A stretch of DNA of 52,768 nucleotides from an uncultured Acetobacteraceae bacterium (GTDB lineage Bacteria; Pseudomonadota; Alphaproteobacteria; Acetobacterales; Acetobacteraceae): NCBI GenBank assembly GCA_903877125.1, contig CAIRCM010000107.1:1-52768 (forward strand). The letters are read 5' to 3'. Positions within the stretch are counted from its first letter, which is position 1. Each line of letters opens with the position of its first letter. A program made the translations under genes and the position numbers. Shown piece after piece: positions 49,067 to 52,768 of this stretch. The notes under the pieces are model-generated. The model searched no databases and was not told where the DNA came from. It worked only from the letters and a program-made list of their open reading frames with translations.

Positions 49067-50876
49067 AGGATATTTTCCCCTCTTTTGCTCTGATTTCGGC
49101 GGACTGGTCCGCCTTGAAGGCAAGGAAAGGCCCTATCGCCAACAGATCGATACCGGTATTGATGAAGCAGCGCACTGCGTCGGCAGGTTCGCAGACGATT
49201 GGCTCGCCGCGTTGGTTGAACGATGTGTTGATCAGGACCGGGCAGCCGGTCAACGTATCGAATTGGGCGAGCAGCTGGTGGAAAGCGGGATTCCGTTCCG
49301 CATCCACGGTTTGCACCCGTGCGCTGTAATCGACATGGGTGATCGACGGCAGCGTCGAGCGCGGCTGGTTGAGCACCTTCATCATGTCGGAATCGCCGTT
49401 GCGGAAATTGCCCCAATCAACGGAATGGCGGAGGTTTTCGCGCACATCCGCTACGAGCAGCATATAGGGGCTTTCACGATCCAACTCGAAATATTCAGAT
49501 ACCCGGTCGGCCAGCACAACCGGGGCGAATGGCCGCCAGCTTTCGCGATATTTGATACGAAGATTGATGTGCGTTTGCCCATCCGGCCGGCGCGGATCGG
49601 CGATGATGGAACGATTGCCCAATGCCCGTGGGCCGAACTCCATGCGTCCATCGAAGCGGCCGACGATGAGTCCATCCACCAGTGCGCGTGCCACGCGCTC
49701 CACGTGCTCGGTTGTGTTTGCCGGTCGGTGATAGAGCACGCCTGCGGCTTGGAGTGCTTGCTCGATCTCCTCGGGCGAATATTCGGGCCCGAGGAGACTG
49801 CCTTTCTGGCCATCGCGCCGTCCGTCAGCCTGTCGCGGTTCGTTCCAGGCTGTGTGGGCGACGTGCAGCGCCGCTCCCAAAGCGCCCCCCGCGTCCCCGG
49901 CGGCGGGTTGAATCCAGATGCCTTTCATTTCCGATAGATTTTTCAATAGCTTGCCGTTGGTGACGCAATTCAGCGCCACGCCACCAGCTAGGCAAAGGTT
50001 GTGGCTGCCGGTGATTTTCAGGGCTTGGCGTGCAATCCGAAGTACGACCTCGTCGATGATCGCCTGGCAGGACGCGGCGATATCCATGTACTCGATCGTC
50101 AACATGCTTTCGGGTTCGCGTCGCGGGCACCCCATCAGTCGTTCGAATGCCTCGTTCGTCATCTTGTCGGAGGTCATGAAGCCGAAATATTCGGTGTTCA
50201 ACCGGAGCGATCCATCGTCGCGTAAGTCGATCAGATGGTCCAAGGCCCGCTGCACGTAACGCGGCTGCCCATAAGGCGCGAGACCCATCAGCTTGTATTC
50301 CCCGGAATTTACTCGGAGTCCGCAATGATGCGTAAATGCGCTGAACAGCAATCCCAGCGAATGCGGATATGAAATCTGCGACAGCGAAAGAATTCGGTTG
50401 TCCTGTCCGTGCGCGATGGTGCTGGAGGCCCATTCTCCGATGCCGTCGATCACCACGATCGCTGCATCGGCATAAGGTGAGGGGTAGAATGCGGATGCCG
50501 CGTGCGACATATGGTGATCCACCAAAAACACCGCTGCGCCCTGTTCTGCCAACCTGGCGGGAAGCGCCAATTTCTGTCCGAGTTGCGAGGCAGCCGCCAT
50601 CGGCCATATTGTTTCGGTTCCCGGGGCAGATTCGATTGCGTTTTTCAGGACGCGATCAAATGACAGAACGGTGTCTTCGTAAAACGCGTACGCACCGACC
50701 GCGTCCCTTCCGCCGGCCTGAGCGAGACAGTAGTCTAACGCCAGACGCGGGAAGCGCGGATCGTGTTTGGTCCGGCTGAATCGTTCTTCCTGCGCCGCCG
50801 CCAAAATGTCGTTGCCGCGCACCGCGGCCGCGGCGGAGTCATGATACAAACCCGATATACCGATGACCGTCTTCAT
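49053..50876 (-). CDS. NodU/CmcH-family O-carbamoyltransferase
   Basis: 607-residue enzyme of the family that transfers a carbamoyl group from carbamoyl phosphate, through carbamoyl-AMP, to a hydroxyl (NodU on Nod factors, CmcH on cephalosporins, TobZ on tobramycin). N-terminal Kae1-like domain: MKTVIGISGLYHDSAAAAV, metal-binding VDHHMSHAASAFYPSPY (about 119-135), VIDGIGEW, and LAGGVALNCVTNGK (about 325-338). C-terminal YrdC-like domain: GRFDGRMEFGPRALGNRSI (about 420-438) and INTSFNQRGEPIV. Both halves look intact. ATG 50876 overlaps the upstream gene as ATGA. Acceptor unknown. Confidence 0.94.
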   Translation of the reverse strand: MKTVIGISGLYHDSAAAAVRGNDILAAAQEERFSRTKHDPRFPRLALDYCLAQAGGRDAVGAYAFYEDTVLSFDRVLKNAIESAPGTETIWPMAAASQLGQKLALPARLAEQGAAVFLVDHHMSHAASAFYPSPYADAAIVVIDGIGEWASSTIAHGQDNRILSLSQISYPHSLGLLFSAFTHHCGLRVNSGEYKLMGLAPYGQPRYVQRALDHLIDLRDDGSLRLNTEYFGFMTSDKMTNEAFERLMGCPRREPESMLTIEYMDIAASCQAIIDEVVLRIARQALKITGSHNLCLAGGVALNCVTNGKLLKNLSEMKGIWIQPAAGDAGGALGAALHVAHTAWNEPRQADGRRDGQKGSLLGPEYSPEEIEQALQAAGVLYHRPANTTEHVERVARALVDGLIVGRFDGRMEFGPRALGNRSIIADPRRPDGQTHINLRIKYRESWRPFAPVVLADRVSEYFELDRESPYMLLVADVRENLRHSVDWGNFRNGDSDMMKVLNQPRSTLPSITHVDYSARVQTVDAERNPAFHQLLAQFDTLTGCPVLINTSFNQRGEPIVCEPADAVRCFINTGIDLLAIGPFLAFKADQSAEIRAKEGKISYDLD

Positions 50877-52591
50877 TGATTTGGCCGATCTCGATCGGTG
50901 GTATTTTGTTGCGTTATATACTCGTACATTCTTTCGGCGTAAATCCGATGCGCCTTGGCATTGGCATGTCCATCGTCCGGTAGGCTCTGATATTCCTCTC
51001 CATGAACGCTGGCATTCAGCCAGGGGATGGCGGCTTCGGCAAGCCAATTCCTCATGAGCGGAGAGGGAACCTCCCAAAGCGAGGTAACAAAGAAATGTCC
51101 GCCGTTGCCGGTTACGATCTCATGTGCGCGCCTGAACAGGTGAAAGCATATCAATTCGCGATAATAGACATCGGTCTCGAAGTCTGCGACATTGAGAGTC
51201 AACAGTTCTGGGCGTTTCGCCGGGATGGGATTGACGACAAGCAGGCCGCTGGGATCGAGGGAGGCGCGCGGATAAACTTCCACCGGGGAGTCGTGCGGGA
51301 TGGAGTATTGAATCTGCTTCAGGTGCGACACATCGGCGATGTTGCGTCGAAGATGGTCTCCGATCCAGCCGAATGTCACGAAATCCGCGGTTTCCCAGCG
51401 GCTATTGCGTTCCAGTTGGATCAGGTTTTGGGTCTGGCCGTATCCGGGAACGCCGTAATTTTCGATGCGCCAGTCTGGCAGCAAAGATTGCAATACCGAA
51501 CAACAGGTCTCCTCGGCGGCAATGGACCAGCCGTAGATTGTCGAACATCCATAGATCGCGACCGTCTTTTGACCCACGGACGGCTGGCCGGCGACGGGGC
51601 GGCTCCCTTCTGGGCCGGTATTCATGACGAGGTCGCGCCCAAGAATAGTCAGTGGACGGGCACCATTCGGCCGCAACCGCCACCCGAGGGTTGGGTCCGC
51701 CTCGACGAAGGACGCAGCAAGGCCGGTCCTATTGGATTGCGGCGGTATCCTGATGGCTGTTCCGGATTTAAGCCGATGCCCGGTGATTTCAGCGGCTGCA
51801 TCCACTGTATTTAAAATTGTCGCCCGTTGCCGATCCGTCAAAGGTGCCCGAGCGACAAAGCCGCGGGCGATCGTGTCGTAGAACAACAAGTCCGGCACGT
51901 TGATGGCGCAAAGCTGCGCGAACAAATCCGCGGGGAATGTCTCCTGCCACTCGCGTAATTGTTCGAGGAGTAAATTGGCGGTCTCGAACGAAAGACTGAC
52001 GGCCTCGCGGGGAACGGCGCCAGTATTCAGGATTTCCGTGAAAGCGATGGGGAGCGAGGCGTGCGGAAAATCGGCCAGCAAAGCCCGCGATTCCGCCAGA
52101 AGCGTCTCGGCCGCGGGCACTGCGCTATCCGGATCGACATCGCACTTGCCGCCCGCCAGGATACCGAGGTGAAAATTCGCCAGCGGATACAGTATCTGTT
52201 GCTTATCGATTACGTCCGAGACGAAGCGGACGGTGTCGATTCGTGGCGCGGTCTCGTCACTCTCCGTCGAGGCAACGACGTAGCCCGCAGCCTGCGCCCA
52301 ATTCCTGTAGCGGTGAAGTGTCTGGGCGATCGGATGAGCAACCGGCACCAACGATCGAAACCGGATGTCGCCAATGGGACCACGCAGCGGCTGCCCGGCC
52401 TCGCACCACAAAACGTTTCGATCTTGCGACGCCACGATCGCCCGAACCATGTCGCTCGCGGTGGCTGGCGCGTTCAGCGTACCCGTCGTCAGCGTCGCAT
52501 AACCTTCCTCGCCCAGCAGAATATTCAAATGATGCCGAAGCGCAAATATGTGCGGATGCAGATCGTGAACGACGAGCACGTTTCGTAACAT
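50873..52591 (-). CDS. two-domain protein with C-terminal SGNH hydrolase-like domain
   Basis: 572-residue cytoplasmic protein, no signal peptide. Residues 1-330 are an N-terminal region that I do not recognise, with VLVVHDLHPHIFALRHHLNI at the start. Residues 343-560 look like an SGNH hydrolase: nucleophile Ser350 in IYGCSTIYGWS, block II Gly in ENYGVPGYGQTQ (378-389), a degenerate block III (GWIGDH, 408-413) where Asn is usual, and the Asp-x-x-His dyad (Asp539/His542) in SLPDDGHANAKAH. It could be an esterase or acyltransferase. ATG 52591 has GAGGAA seven bases upstream. First gene of the carbamoyltransferase operon. Confidence 0.83.
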   Translation of the reverse strand: MLRNVLVVHDLHPHIFALRHHLNILLGEEGYATLTTGTLNAPATASDMVRAIVASQDRNVLWCEAGQPLRGPIGDIRFRSLVPVAHPIAQTLHRYRNWAQAAGYVVASTESDETAPRIDTVRFVSDVIDKQQILYPLANFHLGILAGGKCDVDPDSAVPAAETLLAESRALLADFPHASLPIAFTEILNTGAVPREAVSLSFETANLLLEQLREWQETFPADLFAQLCAINVPDLLFYDTIARGFVARAPLTDRQRATILNTVDAAAEITGHRLKSGTAIRIPPQSNRTGLAASFVEADPTLGWRLRPNGARPLTILGRDLVMNTGPEGSRPVAGQPSVGQKTVAIYGCSTIYGWSIAAEETCCSVLQSLLPDWRIENYGVPGYGQTQNLIQLERNSRWETADFVTFGWIGDHLRRNIADVSHLKQIQYSIPHDSPVEVYPRASLDPSGLLVVNPIPAKRPELLTLNVADFETDVYYRELICFHLFRRAHEIVTGNGGHFFVTSLWEVPSPLMRNWLAEAAIPWLNASVHGEEYQSLPDDGHANAKAHRIYAERMYEYITQQNTTDRDRPNQ

Positions 52592-52700
52592 CAGCGCTTC
52601 CTCAGTGCCTAAGTCAGCTTCCCATGACAGTGTTTGTACTGCCACGCTGACTGGTTAGCGTGTTGTTTTTGCATGCGAATTTCCACCCTAAATCGCCGCG

Positions 52701-52726
52701 CCTAGGGTTTGCCTAGAAATGGCTAG
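52701..52726. promoter_or_regulatory. Three CTAG boxes at one-turn spacing upstream of the SGNH/carbamoyltransferase operon
   Basis: CTAG occurs at 52702, 52713 and 52723, the first two within identical CCTAG and followed by six-base spacers. CTAG is rare in most bacterial genomes, and spacing of 11 and 10 bp puts the boxes on one face of the helix. The cluster lies about 110 bp upstream of the operon start and looks like an operator. Confidence 0.35.
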
Positions 52727-52734
52727 TGGCAGTA

Positions 52735-52768
52735 TTATGCCACGACCTCGCGCATCCAGTCACGCACC
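52735..52768 (-). CDS. C-terminal end of a minus-strand gene (possibly LysR-type regulator)
   Basis: The minus strand at the right edge reads VRDWMREVVA followed by a TAA stop at 52737-52735. The (F/V)xDW(M/L)xxE pattern is common at the C terminus of LysR-family regulators. Only ten codons are visible, so the call is weak. Confidence 0.3.
   Translation of the reverse strand, partial: VRDWMREVVA

Noticed and set aside
1-52768. CRISPR arrays, prophage genes, transposase genes, rRNA
   Set aside because: No regularly spaced repeats, no phage structural or integrase genes, no transposase frames and no rRNA-like sequence were found; the only mobile sequences are non-coding.

Overview
The window is GC-rich, densely coded DNA from an alphaproteobacterium. 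The gene set (FdsGBACD-type formate dehydrogenase, ArgH followed by a tiny LptM-like lipoprotein, BamE, many CoA-ester and luciferase-like oxidoreductases) and the style of its dispersed repeats suggest a member of the Acetobacteraceae or a close relative; that placement is inference. No rRNA, tRNA, CRISPR array, prophage or transposase gene was seen. It is mostly ordinary chromosome with small insertion-type elements.

Layout. Positions 1-5149 (minus strand): an ABC-F ATPase cut by the window edge, a tightly coupled trio of one hot-dog dehydratase and two acyl-CoA dehydrogenases, then an overlapping two-gene unit of unknown function (162-aa protein plus DUF1828/DUF1829 protein). Positions 5300-7270 (plus): two luciferase-like monooxygenases. 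Positions 7359-13972 (minus): a formate dehydrogenase operon, fdsG-fdsB-[exported protein]-fdsA-fdhD-fdsD, probably feeding formate electrons to NAD+. Positions 14184-17722 (minus): a lipoprotein HtrA-type protease, an OmpR-type regulator, its sensor kinase and a small exported protein, which look like an envelope-stress unit. Then come hrpB (minus), a DsbD/ScsB-like thiol transporter (plus) and a TlpA-like thioredoxin (minus), argH, lptM and a MAPEG protein (plus), and livFGMH for branched-chain amino acid or similar uptake (minus) with no binding-protein gene beside it.

Positions 28174-28774 form the only long non-coding gap. It is followed by a coiled-coil/AT-hook-like protein, a small protein with possible ADP-ribosyltransferase-like features, holC-pepA, and a Sua5/TsaC gene whose stop codon is the target of a 167-bp MITE-like element. 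Positions 33515-38191 hold a DUF2167 plus site-2 protease pair, a DUF302 protein, a leucine-rich-repeat protein, a GST and a MetX-like alpha/beta hydrolase. Positions 38297-48548 hold a SodC lacking one copper ligand, two more luciferase-like enzymes, an EamA transporter, a sulfatase, a glycosyltransferase, an MFS pump, a universal stress protein, BamE, a nitroreductase and a YjbE/TerC-type transporter.

The right end (48713-52591, minus) is a three-gene overlapping operon: a two-domain protein with a C-terminal SGNH-hydrolase domain, a NodU/CmcH-type O-carbamoyltransferase and a 117-aa protein I do not recognise. It looks like a compact hydroxyl-modification module and is the best candidate here for something undescribed.

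A second theme is a roughly 100-bp extragenic element found three times (7271-7370, 24764-24866, 39909-39985), always between convergent genes. Its hairpin end overlaps or abuts a stop codon, so it probably acts as a mobile transcription terminator. Start codons were chosen from Shine-Dalgarno placement and overlap with neighbours; several are GTG or TTG.
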